Shown: piece after piece, positions 7,931 through 16,185 of the stretch
Position numbering within the stretch: position 1 is the first letter of the stretch
Layout: every line of letters begins with the position of its first letter
From: Neobacillus sp. Marseille-Q6967
GTDB lineage: Bacteria > Bacillota > Bacilli > Bacillales > Cytobacillaceae
DNA length: 64,000 nt
NCBI RefSeq assembly: GCF_946151075.1
Contig: NZ_CAMGZB010000001.1
Span: 186,001-250,000 of the forward strand
Direction: 5' to 3'
The notes under the pieces: generated by a model
What the model saw: the letters and a program-made list of their open reading frames with translations, nothing else
What the model was told of the DNA's origin: nothing
Database searches by the model: none
Made by a program: the position numbers and the translations under genes

Positions 7931-8692
7931 TTACAGAAAAGATAAAACAACTGCAATTCCAGAACCAATTGCAAAGGCTGTCAACAGTGCCTCCGCACCC
8001 TTCGATAGGCCTGAAACCAGATGCCCGGCCATTAAATCTCTTACAGCATTAGTCAGTAAAAGCCCGGGTACTAATGTCATAACGGACCCTATGATTATTT
8101 TATCTAGCTGATGGCCCGCTCCGACTTTTACAAAGATTAACGACACTAAACCGATAATAAACGCGGCAAGAAATTCAGAGAAAAACCTGACGGTTATGTA
8201 GCGATGGAGGTATAAAAATCCCAAATAGCCAAGTCCCCCGGAAATCATGGCTGGGATAAAATCATTCCATTCCCCTTTAAACATAATCATGAAACATCCG
8301 CTTGCTATAGATGCTGCTGTTACTTGAATCCAGAATGGAAATGATATATCTTGATGTTCCAATTCTTTTAAAAGCTTTAATGCTTCTTGAATTCCTATCT
8401 CGCCACTCGTAATACTACGTGAGATGCTATTCACAACCGCTACCTTCTTTAGATCCGTGGATCGTGTTAAAATACGAATTAACTTCGTTTTTGTAGGTTC
8501 AGCTCCCTCTGCAGAAAAAATAATCCCGGTTGGCGTTACATAGCTATGTGTATTTTCAATACCAAAAGCAGAGGCAATCCGCATCATCGTATCCTCCACT
8601 CGATAAGTTTCCCCTCCGCTTTGAAGCATGATCTTCCCCGCGAGCAAACATACCTCTATAATCTCGTATGTATCTATTTTTTGTTGGGTCAT
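7931..8692 (-). CDS. Threonine/serine exporter, YjjP-type subunit (ThrE N-terminal half)
   Basis: A 253-residue protein. The N-terminal soluble part contains the family motif LQSGGETYRVEDTM and a VTPTGI segment. About five membrane helices follow, with the LVPGLLLTNAVRDLMAGH motif. This is the ThrE/YjjP half, usually encoded next to YjjB as here. ATG at 8692 is preceded by GGAGA about 8 bases away. It is divergent from frlR, from which it is separated by about 190 bases of AT-rich promoter DNA. Confidence 0.82.
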   Translation of the reverse strand: MTQQKIDTYEIIEVCLLAGKIMLQSGGETYRVEDTMMRIASAFGIENTHSYVTPTGIIFSAEGAEPTKTKLIRILTRSTDLKKVAVVNSISRSITSGEIGIQEALKLLKELEHQDISFPFWIQVTAASIASGCFMIMFKGEWNDFIPAMISGGLGYLGFLYLHRYITVRFFSEFLAAFIIGLVSLIFVKVGAGHQLDKIIIGSVMTLVPGLLLTNAVRDLMAGHLVSGLSKGAEALLTAFAIGSGIAVVLSFL

Positions 8693-8839
8693 TTATAATC
8701 TCTCCGCATTCATAAAAACTATGGTATTTAGTTTAAAACAAAACCAGGATGGTAAGCAATTTCTAGCACCAGTATCATCCATTATTTGAAAAATATGAAA
8801 TTAAAACGCTTTAAATATATACTTTAAGCAAATTTGTAT

Positions 8840-8845
8840 TATAAT
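8840..8845 (+). promoter_or_regulatory. frlR: Possible -10 element of frlR
   Basis: TATAAT in an AT-rich stretch 39 bases before the frlR start. No good -35 hexamer is visible at 17 bases, so the assignment is weak. Confidence 0.35.
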
Positions 8846-8883
8846 ATTATATAATGATTTATCGGTTAGAAAGGATAATCTAT

Positions 8884-9612
8884 ATGAAACTGAACAATTC
8901 AATTTCAACTCCTTTATACGAGCAGCTAAAACATTTCATTAAAGAGGCGATCGACCAAGGTGTTTATAAAGCAGGAGAAAAATTACCAAATGAAACAGAC
9001 CTTTGCGACATATACGGGGTCAGCAGGATTACGGTAAGAAGAGCGGTGCAAGAGCTAGTGGATGAAGGTTTTTTAGAACGCAAGCAGGGAAAAGGAACAT
9101 TTGTTACCAGAACGAAAGTTACGAGAGAGCTTGTGTCGGTGGATGGGTTCTCTGATTTCAGTAAACAAATAGGAAAAAACCCTTCAAAACGCATACTTGT
9201 CTGCGAAGAAATGAAAGCCCCTTCAACCATTGCGGAGGCACTTCAAATTCCAGTTGATACGCCTGTTTTAAAGCTTGTCCGTTTGATGTTTATCGACCAG
9301 CAGCCTTTTGTTTTAGATGAGGCGTATTATTCATTGGAGCGTTTCCCTGATTTAACAGCGCATTTTAATAAATATGAATCCACGTATGAAGTCCTAAAAA
9401 ATATTTATAACATCAATTTAAAAACATGTTCAAGCAAAAAAATTATTACTGTTACCCCGGCAAGCGTTAGTGAGGCAGAATATTTGGATTGTGAAGTTGG
9501 AGACACCTTATTTAATTTTGATAAAACGGTGTATGATGAGAATAAGATTCCCATTCACATTTCAAATTATAAAACACAGACCAATCTAATTGCTTTAACC
9601 ATTACAACATAA
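8884..9612 (+). CDS. frlR: GntR/HutC-family regulator of the frl operon, FrlR
   Basis: A 242-residue regulator. The N-terminal winged helix (about 20-75) has the GntR signature GEKLPNETDLCDIYGVSR and RKQGKGTFV. The C-terminal UTRA effector domain spans about 90-240. B. subtilis FrlR represses the frl fructosamine operon and is relieved by a phosphosugar product; the convergent frlBONMD operon here supports the same role. ATG at 8884 follows AAGGAT by 7 bases. An upstream ATG at 8854 lies in the -10 region without a binding site and was rejected. A strong terminator follows. Confidence 0.85.
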   Translation: MKLNNSISTPLYEQLKHFIKEAIDQGVYKAGEKLPNETDLCDIYGVSRITVRRAVQELVDEGFLERKQGKGTFVTRTKVTRELVSVDGFSDFSKQIGKNPSKRILVCEEMKAPSTIAEALQIPVDTPVLKLVRLMFIDQQPFVLDEAYYSLERFPDLTAHFNKYESTYEVLKNIYNINLKTCSSKKIITVTPASVSEAEYLDCEVGDTLFNFDKTVYDENKIPIHISNYKTQTNLIALTITT

Positions 9613-9657
9613 AAAAGGAATGAGAACAGGAATTTACCCAGTTCTCATTCCTTTTTT
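9611..9657. terminator. Bidirectional terminator after frlR
   Basis: AAAAAAGGAATGAGAAC (9611-9627) pairs with GTTCTCATTCCTTTTTTT (9641-9658). Poly-A on one side and poly-T on the other allow termination in both directions. Confidence 0.85.
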
Positions 9658-9679
9658 TAGGTACTGCTAAACTTACCAA

Positions 9680-9709
9680 GTTGATTTCCGCTAAGGCGCT
9701 TCAATCAAC
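9680..9709. repeat. Mini-derivative of the GC-rich inverted-repeat element
   Basis: A 30-bp remnant with ends GTTGATT (9680-9686) and AATCAAC (9703-9709) around TCCGCTAAGGCGCTTC. The ends and the sub-terminal GCGCTTC words equal those of the 191-bp element at 19947-20137, and the outer flank ATAGCC resembles that element's CACAGCC arm. I read it as an internally deleted copy. Confidence 0.5.
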
Positions 9710-9738
9710 ATAGCCGTAAAATCATGACTGTGCTTTTT

Positions 9739-10560
9739 TTAATAGGCGAATTGTTTTCCGTATCCAAATGCCCCATTTACTTCACAGGTTCTCGCTGCAC
9801 TTAAGGCTCCTGCCTTCAATGCCTTTTCCACCGACGGTTCATTAAAATAGCTGGTTAAAAATCCGGCAATAAAGGAATCTCCAGCTCCCAATGTATCAAT
9901 TACATTTGCTTTTTCAATCCCTTTACTGAATCGTTGATTGTTATTGGATATGATTACTCCTTCGGAACCTCTTGTTACAATAACAAACGGTGTACCAAGA
10001 AGGTGAATTTTACTTAATAAAGAGTTGATTTCAGATTCTGTTAAATCGCTGCCGGATATAAAGGCAAACTGGATATGCGGGCAGACTTTTTTCAATAATG
10101 CTTCTGTATAATGATTTGAAAAATCATAGGAAACAGGCAGAAACTGCTTAAGACGCGGCAATTCATCATCTAAATGACTATAAATACTTGTATGAAGAAC
10201 ATCAAAGTTCTTAATAAATTGTTCATCATCCTCTGATAAATTCAGTTTTAGATTCGCTTGTACTCCGCCTTTATTAGATTTTATAAAGATCCTGTCACCA
10301 TCTTCATTCAAATCCACATATGCCTTTCCACTCTCACCAACCGCCCTTCGAACGCGGCTGGTATCAACATCGTTTTTTTGTAAAGAATCAATAATATGGT
10401 CACCTTCAGTATCATTGCCGATAATCCCGATAAATGCAGCAGATTCTGCTCCATTGTGTTTCGCCAGCACCGCAACATTTAGGGCGTTGCCTCCTGGAAA
10501 CATTTCATTCCGATCTTGATACACATCTACTACGTTATCACCGATTCCAATTAGTCTCAT
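9739..10560 (-). CDS. frlD: Fructosamine kinase FrlD (PfkB family)
   Basis: A 273-residue ribokinase-family sugar kinase. The N-terminal substrate motif PGGNALNVAVLAKHNG and the C-terminal anion-hole motif DTLGAGDSFIAGF, with the catalytic Asp, are intact. In B. subtilis, FrlD phosphorylates fructoselysine-type Amadori compounds at C6, and FrlB then cleaves them to glucose-6-phosphate and the amino acid. It is the last gene of the frl operon, 15 bases after frlM, with AAAGGAG before its ATG. Confidence 0.88.
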   Translation of the reverse strand: MRLIGIGDNVVDVYQDRNEMFPGGNALNVAVLAKHNGAESAAFIGIIGNDTEGDHIIDSLQKNDVDTSRVRRAVGESGKAYVDLNEDGDRIFIKSNKGGVQANLKLNLSEDDEQFIKNFDVLHTSIYSHLDDELPRLKQFLPVSYDFSNHYTEALLKKVCPHIQFAFISGSDLTESEINSLLSKIHLLGTPFVIVTRGSEGVIISNNNQRFSKGIEKANVIDTLGAGDSFIAGFLTSYFNEPSVEKALKAGALSAARTCEVNGAFGYGKQFAY

Positions 10561-10575
10561 CTTCTGTTTCTCCTT

Positions 10576-11469
10576 TTATCCTTTAATACTTCCAGATGAT
10601 AAACCTCTAATAAAATACTTTTGCATGAATAAAAACAGTAAAATTATTGGTAATGCCGAAATCATTAAGCCTGCCATTAGAACTCCCCAATTGGTAGATA
10701 GAGCATCTCTAAATTGCATTAACCCAGCGGGGATGGTCTTTAATGAATCAGAATCAACAAAAATCAACGCAAACATAAACTCATTCCAAGTAAAATAAGA
10801 GGTTAACACAACGGCCGTTAACAGGATAGGCTTATTTAATGGAACAAAAATCTTTGTCAGAATGGTCCAGGTCGTACACCCATCCAGGAAGGCCGATTCC
10901 TCTAATTCCCGGGGGATTTCCAAAAACGCTGCCCTAATCAACAGGATAGTAATCGGGATCCGGTATGCCACATAAGGCAGAATCATGGCCAAATACGTAT
11001 CATGGATTCCTAAAAACTGAATGAGGTTGTATAGCGGGATTAAACTAACCTGCGGAGAAAGCATCATTCCTCCCATACAGAAGACCAACAGCAGGTTTTT
11101 CCCTCTAAAATGGAATCTGGACAATCCATACGCTCCAAGTGTACTCACGGCAACCGTTAATAAACAAGTACTCGCGGTTACGATTAAACTGTTAAGGAAA
11201 TATCCTGATATCCCTGTATTCCATGCCTCAACGTAGTTAGAGAACAACCACTCCTCCGGCAAGGACCAGCTGCTCGAAAAAATTTCTGAAGTAGATTTAA
11301 ATGAATTAATTACCATCCAAAAAAGCGGATAGGCAATAATGATAAAATAAGCAATCAGAATCGTAAATAATGGCATGCCTGCTATGACTGCTTTTGGTTT
11401 CCTTAATTTTGTTTTGATCGGGTACGATTGCTGGTAGTCTATTACTTTACTTGTCTCCAATCTAAACAT
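10576..11469 (-). CDS. frlM: ABC sugar permease FrlM (second permease subunit)
   Basis: A 297-residue MalG-type permease with six helices and the EAA loop ELEESAFLDGCTTWTILTKI. With FrlN it forms the membrane channel of the fructosamine importer. It overlaps frlN by 8 bases. The ATG at 11469 directly abuts GGAAAGG, which is too close; a TTG three codons downstream (11460) has better spacing and may be the true start. No ATPase gene is present in the cluster. B. subtilis uses the shared ATPase MsmX, encoded elsewhere, and I infer the same here. Confidence 0.85.
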   Translation of the reverse strand: MFRLETSKVIDYQQSYPIKTKLRKPKAVIAGMPLFTILIAYFIIIAYPLFWMVINSFKSTSEIFSSSWSLPEEWLFSNYVEAWNTGISGYFLNSLIVTASTCLLTVAVSTLGAYGLSRFHFRGKNLLLVFCMGGMMLSPQVSLIPLYNLIQFLGIHDTYLAMILPYVAYRIPITILLIRAAFLEIPRELEESAFLDGCTTWTILTKIFVPLNKPILLTAVVLTSYFTWNEFMFALIFVDSDSLKTIPAGLMQFRDALSTNWGVLMAGLMISALPIILLFLFMQKYFIRGLSSGSIKG

Positions 11470-12343
11470 CCTTTCCGGTTTTAAATAATTTCATTTGTAC
11501 TAAGGAAACCACCAAAGTAATCACTAATATAACTGTAGCTATGGCAGAAGCATACCCCATCTCATCCTTAAAGAAGGCAGAATTATAAAGAAGTGTACCT
11601 AACACTTCACTCGCATTCCCTGGTCCGCCGCCAGTCAAAATATATGGTTCATTAAATACCGTGAACGCACCTGTTAAGGTAATGAGTGTGGTAACAAAGA
11701 ACATTTCTTTTACTTGAGGAACGGTGATCGAGAAAAACTTGCGGATTTTTCCGGCCCCATCGATATCAGCCGCCTCATATAATTCCTGCGGGATATTTTG
11801 TATCGAAACAATAAATAACATCATAATATACCCAATGCTTTGCCACTGTGAAACCGCAATGACTGCGAAGATCGCTGTCTCGGATTCACCCAGCCAGGCC
11901 CTTGTTAATTCTTCTAAGCCTAGGATGGTTAACAGCCCATTTAAGATCCCAATATCGGGATTGTAAACAAAGGTAAACAGAAGCGCAATAACCGTCATTG
12001 AAATCACGACCGGCAGGAAAAATACCGTACGGAAAAGAGCACTAAACATCCGGGTAATCGGATCTTCCAATATTGCTGCTAATATAAGACCGCCAAACAC
12101 TTGAAAAATTATCGAGATGACAGCGTACCAGAGATTATTTTTTAAAGCTATATAGAAAACTTCATCTTTAAAAAGATTAAAGAAATTTTCGAATCCAACA
12201 AAGGTTTTATCAATCGAGAAAGCTGAAAACTCGTAAAAACTATAAAGAAAGTTTTCAAAAATTGGGTAATAAACAAAAAGAGCCATGAAAATGAAGCACG
12301 GTGCAACATATAAGTATGGTAACCATTTATTCGAATTTGACAT
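11462..12343 (-). CDS. frlN: ABC sugar permease FrlN (first permease subunit)
   Basis: A 293-residue MalF-type permease with six helices and the EAA motif ELYEAADIDGAGKIRKFFSI before the last helices. It sits between the binding-protein gene frlO and the second permease frlM, which it overlaps. A hairpin at 12407-12437 between frlO and frlN should reduce expression of this gene relative to the binding protein. Confidence 0.86.
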   Translation of the reverse strand: MSNSNKWLPYLYVAPCFIFMALFVYYPIFENFLYSFYEFSAFSIDKTFVGFENFFNLFKDEVFYIALKNNLWYAVISIIFQVFGGLILAAILEDPITRMFSALFRTVFFLPVVISMTVIALLFTFVYNPDIGILNGLLTILGLEELTRAWLGESETAIFAVIAVSQWQSIGYIMMLFIVSIQNIPQELYEAADIDGAGKIRKFFSITVPQVKEMFFVTTLITLTGAFTVFNEPYILTGGGPGNASEVLGTLLYNSAFFKDEMGYASAIATVILVITLVVSLVQMKLFKTGKDV

Positions 12344-12406
12344 CGTAACACCCCTTTACTAAGTCGAACGCTTTCTTTCTATAAAGCCTTTCTACTTTCT
12401 TGTAGA

Positions 12407-12437
12407 AAAAAGGCGGCTGGCTGGCAGCCGCCTTTTT
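12407..12437 (-). terminator. Attenuating hairpin between frlO and frlN
   Basis: AAAAAGGCGGCTG / CAGCCGCCTTTTT, a 13-bp stem with a 5-base loop and T-tract, inside the frl operon directly after the binding-protein gene. It probably works as a leaky terminator that yields excess FrlO. Confidence 0.75.
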
Positions 12438-12444
12438 CAAGTTA

Positions 12445-13731
12445 TTACTTTGAAGATTTTACTTCTTTCACTGCTTTTTGAACATCTTCCATTACTTGCT
12501 CTGGTGTTTTCTTTCCATCTAGCATTTGCTGTGAACCATTAAGATAGGCGTCAACAATTTTGATATCCACTGCAGTATCAAACCATAAATAAGTTTGTTC
12601 TGAATTTACAATCAGCTCAATGGCTTCCTGCTGCAGTTTGGATGCATTTTCTGCTGTTGTTGTACCTTTAACGGCACTATATTCACTTACTTCTTTTAAT
12701 TGCTCTGTACCTTTTTCCTTAGAAGTCAGGAATTTAACGAATTCCATCGCTTCTTTTGGATGTTTTGTTTTTGAAGAAATCATGATCCCTTCAGGTGCAG
12801 CGGTTATGGAATCAGGGTTCCCTTCCCCGCCCTCAACACCAGGTACATTAAAGACTCCTAGGTTTTCTTTTAATGATGGTTCAATCAGACCGATTTCTGC
12901 TAATTGGAAGAAACCGATTGCAGCTTTGCCGCTGTTAAATAATTCTCTTGAATATTCGTGGTCTACAGAGTTTACACCCTTATTAAAGTAAGGTTCTAAT
13001 TCCATAAATTTCTCAAGAGCTTGCACATAACCCGGATGTGAAAAATCGCCTTCAGTATTATTCCGATCATAATCTTTATCAATTACATCCTGCGGTACCA
13101 TCAACTGGTTCAGTGTTCCAATATAATGAGAGATTGTCCAAGGCGCTTTACTTCCAAACGTAATCGGTGTTAGACCCTCTTCTTTAATCTTGTCTGAAAC
13201 CGCAATTAGTTCAGACCAGGTTGTTGGAACCTCTAGATTTAAGTCTTTAAAAATCTTCTTATTATAGAAGAATGCCTTTCCGTCCGTTGACCACGGAATC
13301 CCGTATACTTTTTCATCAAGTGTAAACGCATTGAACTGTGAGGCAATAATTTCGTCGGACCAAGCTTTATCCTCGTTAATATAGTTAGTGAGATCTAACG
13401 ATTGTCCCTCACGGACAAAGTTATAAGCAAACTCCCCACTCCATGAAAAGAATACATCTGGAGGGGTACTTGATCCCAATACAACACGAATCTTTTCTTT
13501 ATAAGAATCGTTTAGAACGGCTTCTGTTTTAATTTTGATATTTGGATGTGTTTCTTCAAACTCTTTAACGGCTTTTTCAAAAAATTGCTTTTTAGGCTGG
13601 TTAGGCCAGCGGTGAAAGAAGGTAAGCTCAATCGTTTCTTCACCAGAAGAAGAACTGCTGCCCTTAGAACAACCTGCAAATATTGATAGGAATAGAATGG
13701 ATATGATACTAATCATGAGTAGCTTCTTCAT
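12445..13731 (-). CDS. frlO: ABC sugar-binding lipoprotein FrlO
   Basis: A 428-residue family-1 extracellular solute-binding protein. The signal peptide ends in lipobox FAGC, followed by a Ser-rich linker. The core contains TFFHRWPNQPKKQFFEKAVK and the FFSWSGEFAYNFV region. ATG at 13731 is used because GGGGGAAAG precedes it; a longer frame starting at 13761 lacks a site and would spoil the signal peptide. It captures fructosamines, inferred from the operon. It lies 53 bases after frlB. Confidence 0.86.
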   Translation of the reverse strand: MKKLLMISIISILFLSIFAGCSKGSSSSSGEETIELTFFHRWPNQPKKQFFEKAVKEFEETHPNIKIKTEAVLNDSYKEKIRVVLGSSTPPDVFFSWSGEFAYNFVREGQSLDLTNYINEDKAWSDEIIASQFNAFTLDEKVYGIPWSTDGKAFFYNKKIFKDLNLEVPTTWSELIAVSDKIKEEGLTPITFGSKAPWTISHYIGTLNQLMVPQDVIDKDYDRNNTEGDFSHPGYVQALEKFMELEPYFNKGVNSVDHEYSRELFNSGKAAIGFFQLAEIGLIEPSLKENLGVFNVPGVEGGEGNPDSITAAPEGIMISSKTKHPKEAMEFVKFLTSKEKGTEQLKEVSEYSAVKGTTTAENASKLQQEAIELIVNSEQTYLWFDTAVDIKIVDAYLNGSQQMLDGKKTPEQVMEDVQKAVKEVKSSK

Positions 13732-13783
13732 TAACTTTCCCCCTTCAAAAATGAATCCCATTTGTTACGTTAATGCATCTCTA

Positions 13784-14773
13784 TTAATATTCCACTTTCC
13801 ACATATATCTTCTAGTTGAAAGCGGATGATTACGAGCTTCAGCCAATTGGTCTGCATAGCTTCTTAGTACATTATTTAGTACGAGTGGAGCAATATAACC
13901 TTTTACTTCCTCAGCTACACCTGTTAGGTCAAATTCCTTCGCATCAAGGACGATTAATTTTTTACCATAGCGCTGTGAAAACTCTAGTGCTCTTTCCTCT
14001 AACGCACGGGTTTCATCCAATCCAAGAAGGATGATAAATGGTGTTTCTTCATCAATAATTTCGAATGGACCGTGGAAATATTCACCTGCATGAATTGCAT
14101 GGGAGTGAACCCACTGCATTTCCATTAAGATACAAATAGCGAAGGAGTAAGCTACACCATAATTGGCACCGCTTGCCATTGTATAAATAATCTTTTCGTC
14201 CTTATACTGTTGTCCAAAACCAACCGCCCGGTCATGAAACTTCGATTTAGCTTTTTCATATACGGTTTGCAAGTTTTCTAGACTTTGTTCTACTAATTTA
14301 GCTTTCTCATTATTTTCAACAACATTTAGCACACCAAATACTAACTGATAAAGAACGGAGTAGTTGGTGGTGAAAGCGTTTGCTTCTGGGCCCCATTCAT
14401 ATTTCAAGACAACATCTGAAGCTTGAGCCAGTGGTGAGCCTTCTTCATTTGTTAAGGAGACGGCTAAAGCACCCTTTGATCTTGCAAACTTGGCAGCTTC
14501 TACTGTTTCAGGAGTCGTACCAGAGTGTGAGCACAAGATTACTAAAGAGTTGCTGCCCAATTTAGAATGGTTACGGTGGATAAATTCATTGGCACTGTAT
14601 AAATGCGCATCAAGGTTTTTCGCCTCGCGGTCGATAACATATTTACTTGGATACATAATGGCCGAAGATCCGCCGCACGCTACAAAAAATACATTCGTAA
14701 TACTTCTCTTTTCTACCTCTGCTAAAGCATGCTGCACTTGATTTTTTACATTTACCACTAATTCAGTAGTCAT
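13784..14773 (-). CDS. frlB: Fructosamine-6-phosphate deglycase FrlB (SIS domain)
   Basis: A 329-residue protein with two SIS domains, related to the isomerase half of GlmS. The sugar-phosphate site is seen in FVACGGSSAIMYPSKY and CSHSGTTPETVEAAKFA. The second half has HAIHAGEYFHGPFEI, typical of FrlB/AgaS-like proteins. It splits fructosamine 6-phosphates to glucose-6-phosphate and a free amine. It is the first gene of the operon, as in B. subtilis (frlB-O-N-M-D), with a sigma-A promoter at 14857-14885. Confidence 0.9.
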   Translation of the reverse strand: MTTELVVNVKNQVQHALAEVEKRSITNVFFVACGGSSAIMYPSKYVIDREAKNLDAHLYSANEFIHRNHSKLGSNSLVILCSHSGTTPETVEAAKFARSKGALAVSLTNEEGSPLAQASDVVLKYEWGPEANAFTTNYSVLYQLVFGVLNVVENNEKAKLVEQSLENLQTVYEKAKSKFHDRAVGFGQQYKDEKIIYTMASGANYGVAYSFAICILMEMQWVHSHAIHAGEYFHGPFEIIDEETPFIILLGLDETRALEERALEFSQRYGKKLIVLDAKEFDLTGVAEEVKGYIAPLVLNNVLRSYADQLAEARNHPLSTRRYMWKVEY

Positions 14774-14829
14774 TCTTTTTTCCTCCCCTAATTGGTGTTT
14801 TTTAGTTTTTATTGGACAATATAGAACCT

Positions 14830-14845
14830 TATATGACGTTATATA
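14830..14845. promoter_or_regulatory. Probable FrlR operator
   Basis: Near-palindrome TATATGACGTTATATA placed immediately downstream of the frlB -10 hexamer, over the expected transcription start. Position and AT-rich dyad fit a GntR/HutC operator that blocks the promoter. Inferred from position and symmetry only. Confidence 0.5.
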
Positions 14846-14856
14846 TTGTTATATAA

Positions 14857-14885
14857 AAAATACAACAAAACATGCAATGAGTCAA
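14857..14885 (-). promoter_or_regulatory. Sigma-A promoter of the frl operon
   Basis: On the minus strand TTGACT (14885-14880), a 17-base spacer and TATTTT (14862-14857). The start is expected near 14850, about 75 bases before the frlB ATG. Confidence 0.65.
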
Positions 14886-14928
14886 CAGAATTATCAGAAA
14901 AATCAAACGACAAAAACAGACAAAAAAA

Positions 14929-14942
14929 ACGCCCGCGGGCGT
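14929..14942 (-). terminator. Short terminator of the 14946-15188 gene
   Basis: Palindrome ACGCCCGCGGGCGT followed on the minus strand by eight T residues. It overlaps the last codons' downstream edge and lies upstream of the frl promoter. Confidence 0.65.
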
Positions 14943-14945
14943 CTT

Positions 14946-15188
14946 TTATTCTCCAATATTGTTTTCGTACCATTCTTGCAGCTCTTTTAATGAGGTAAAA
15001 GTGAAGATTTCTTCTCCATTTTGCCCATTGTCAAAACCGGTGTTTCCCCTCAACGTAATCTGGCCTTCATCTTCAGAAATTAATACCGCATAGGGATGGT
15101 TCACATTGATGTAACGTGAATCTAGATCTTTATCGATCCAATTCTTACTTCTTAAAAAAGTTTCGCAATGATCCATTGGGTCACTCAC
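14946..15188 (-). CDS. Hypothetical protein, 80 aa
   Basis: A small acidic protein that I do not recognise. It has Asp- and Asn-rich segments and no membrane segment or signal. It contains a short beta-rich part (PYAVLISEDEGQITLRG) and a C-terminal helix (SLKELQEWYENN). It lies 47 bases after the esterase gene on the same strand, so it may be co-transcribed with it. A terminator follows directly. Confidence 0.55.
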   Translation of the reverse strand: MSDPMDHCETFLRSKNWIDKDLDSRYINVNHPYAVLISEDEGQITLRGNTGFDNGQNGEEIFTFTSLKELQEWYENNIGE

Positions 15189-15235
15189 TCCTAGTTTTCA
15201 TTTCCTGTTTCTAGTTTGAGTGAAGAGAATCTAAA

Positions 15236-15979
15236 TTATAGATGTTTTGAAATAAATGCTAAAGTTTTGTCGATGATAACTTGTTGATCATAATCCAACG
15301 TTGCAACATGATAGCTGTTGTTCAGCTGGTAAAGCTCCTTCTCACTTGAGCTGATTGAGTCGAAAATCATTTTAGAATTATTTGGTGGAACAACATGGTC
15401 CTCCTCGGATACGAAAATCAGTGTAGGGCAGCTAATTTTATCAAGGTCTGCTTTTACTTTCTCTATTAAGACAAGAATCTCTTTTACTGATTGAACAGGG
15501 GTTTTCTCATAGGCAAGTTCTTTTATCTCTGGATTTTTGATATCCGATCCAATCGCATCGAGAAATCTTACACCCTCCAACTGAAGGACAGGTGCCATTG
15601 CCGGCAGGTCAACTGCTGCATTAATTGGAATAATGGCCTTAATTTCTGGATGGTTTTCAGCCATATACAAGGTCAGAGTCCCTCCCATTGATAATCCAGT
15701 TACAAAAATCGTATCACATCGTTCTTTTAGCCATTGATATCCTTCTTCTACCGAATCGATCCAATTCTGGTATGTGGTTGTTTCCATATCCTCATAATGC
15801 GTTCCATGCCCTTTTAAACGAGGACCGCAAACCGTGTATCCTGCTTTTGCATACGCTTCCCCTAGCGGTCTCATACTTTGAGTCGAGCCTGTAAAACCGT
15901 GCGATACCAGAATTCCAACTCGGTTTCCTTCAAAATAAAACGGTTCTGCACCTTCTAATATTGGATAATTTTTCGACAT
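15236..15979 (-). CDS. Alpha/beta hydrolase, monoacylglycerol-lipase-like
   Basis: A 247-residue serine esterase. The oxyanion segment is SHGFTGSTQSMRPL, the nucleophile elbow is GLSMGG with Ser97, the acid is Asp194 in SEEDH, and the base is His224 in NSYHVATLDYD. The sequence closely resembles the thermostable monoacylglycerol lipase of Bacillus sp. H-257 in length and motifs, including RLKGHGTHYEDME. It should hydrolyse monoacylglycerols or related short esters in the cytoplasm. ATG at 15979 follows GGAGG by about 7 bases. The exact substrate is inferred from similarity. Confidence 0.85.
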   Translation of the reverse strand: MSKNYPILEGAEPFYFEGNRVGILVSHGFTGSTQSMRPLGEAYAKAGYTVCGPRLKGHGTHYEDMETTTYQNWIDSVEEGYQWLKERCDTIFVTGLSMGGTLTLYMAENHPEIKAIIPINAAVDLPAMAPVLQLEGVRFLDAIGSDIKNPEIKELAYEKTPVQSVKEILVLIEKVKADLDKISCPTLIFVSEEDHVVPPNNSKMIFDSISSSEKELYQLNNSYHVATLDYDQQVIIDKTLAFISKHL

Positions 15980-16144
15980 AATCCATCCTCCAGTTTATAT
16001 TTGAACTAATAAAAGATATTCGAGTTATCTTGTTATTTACCTGCAATACTTACCTATTATTAGAAAATATCCTGCTTTGACCCTATTCCAATCTTTTTTC
16101 TAGATTCGGTCATTGCAGGACTTGTCGTTATTAAAACCCCAAAA

Positions 16145-16176
16145 AAGAGACCTATTCCACATCGAATAGGTCTCTT
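16145..16176 (-). terminator. Terminator of the S-box ABC transporter operon
   Basis: AAGAGACCTATTC / GAATAGGTCTCTT, a perfect 13-bp stem with a 6-base loop and T-run on the minus strand, 10 bases past the permease stop codon. Confidence 0.85.
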
Positions 16177-16185
16177 CTCAAACTG

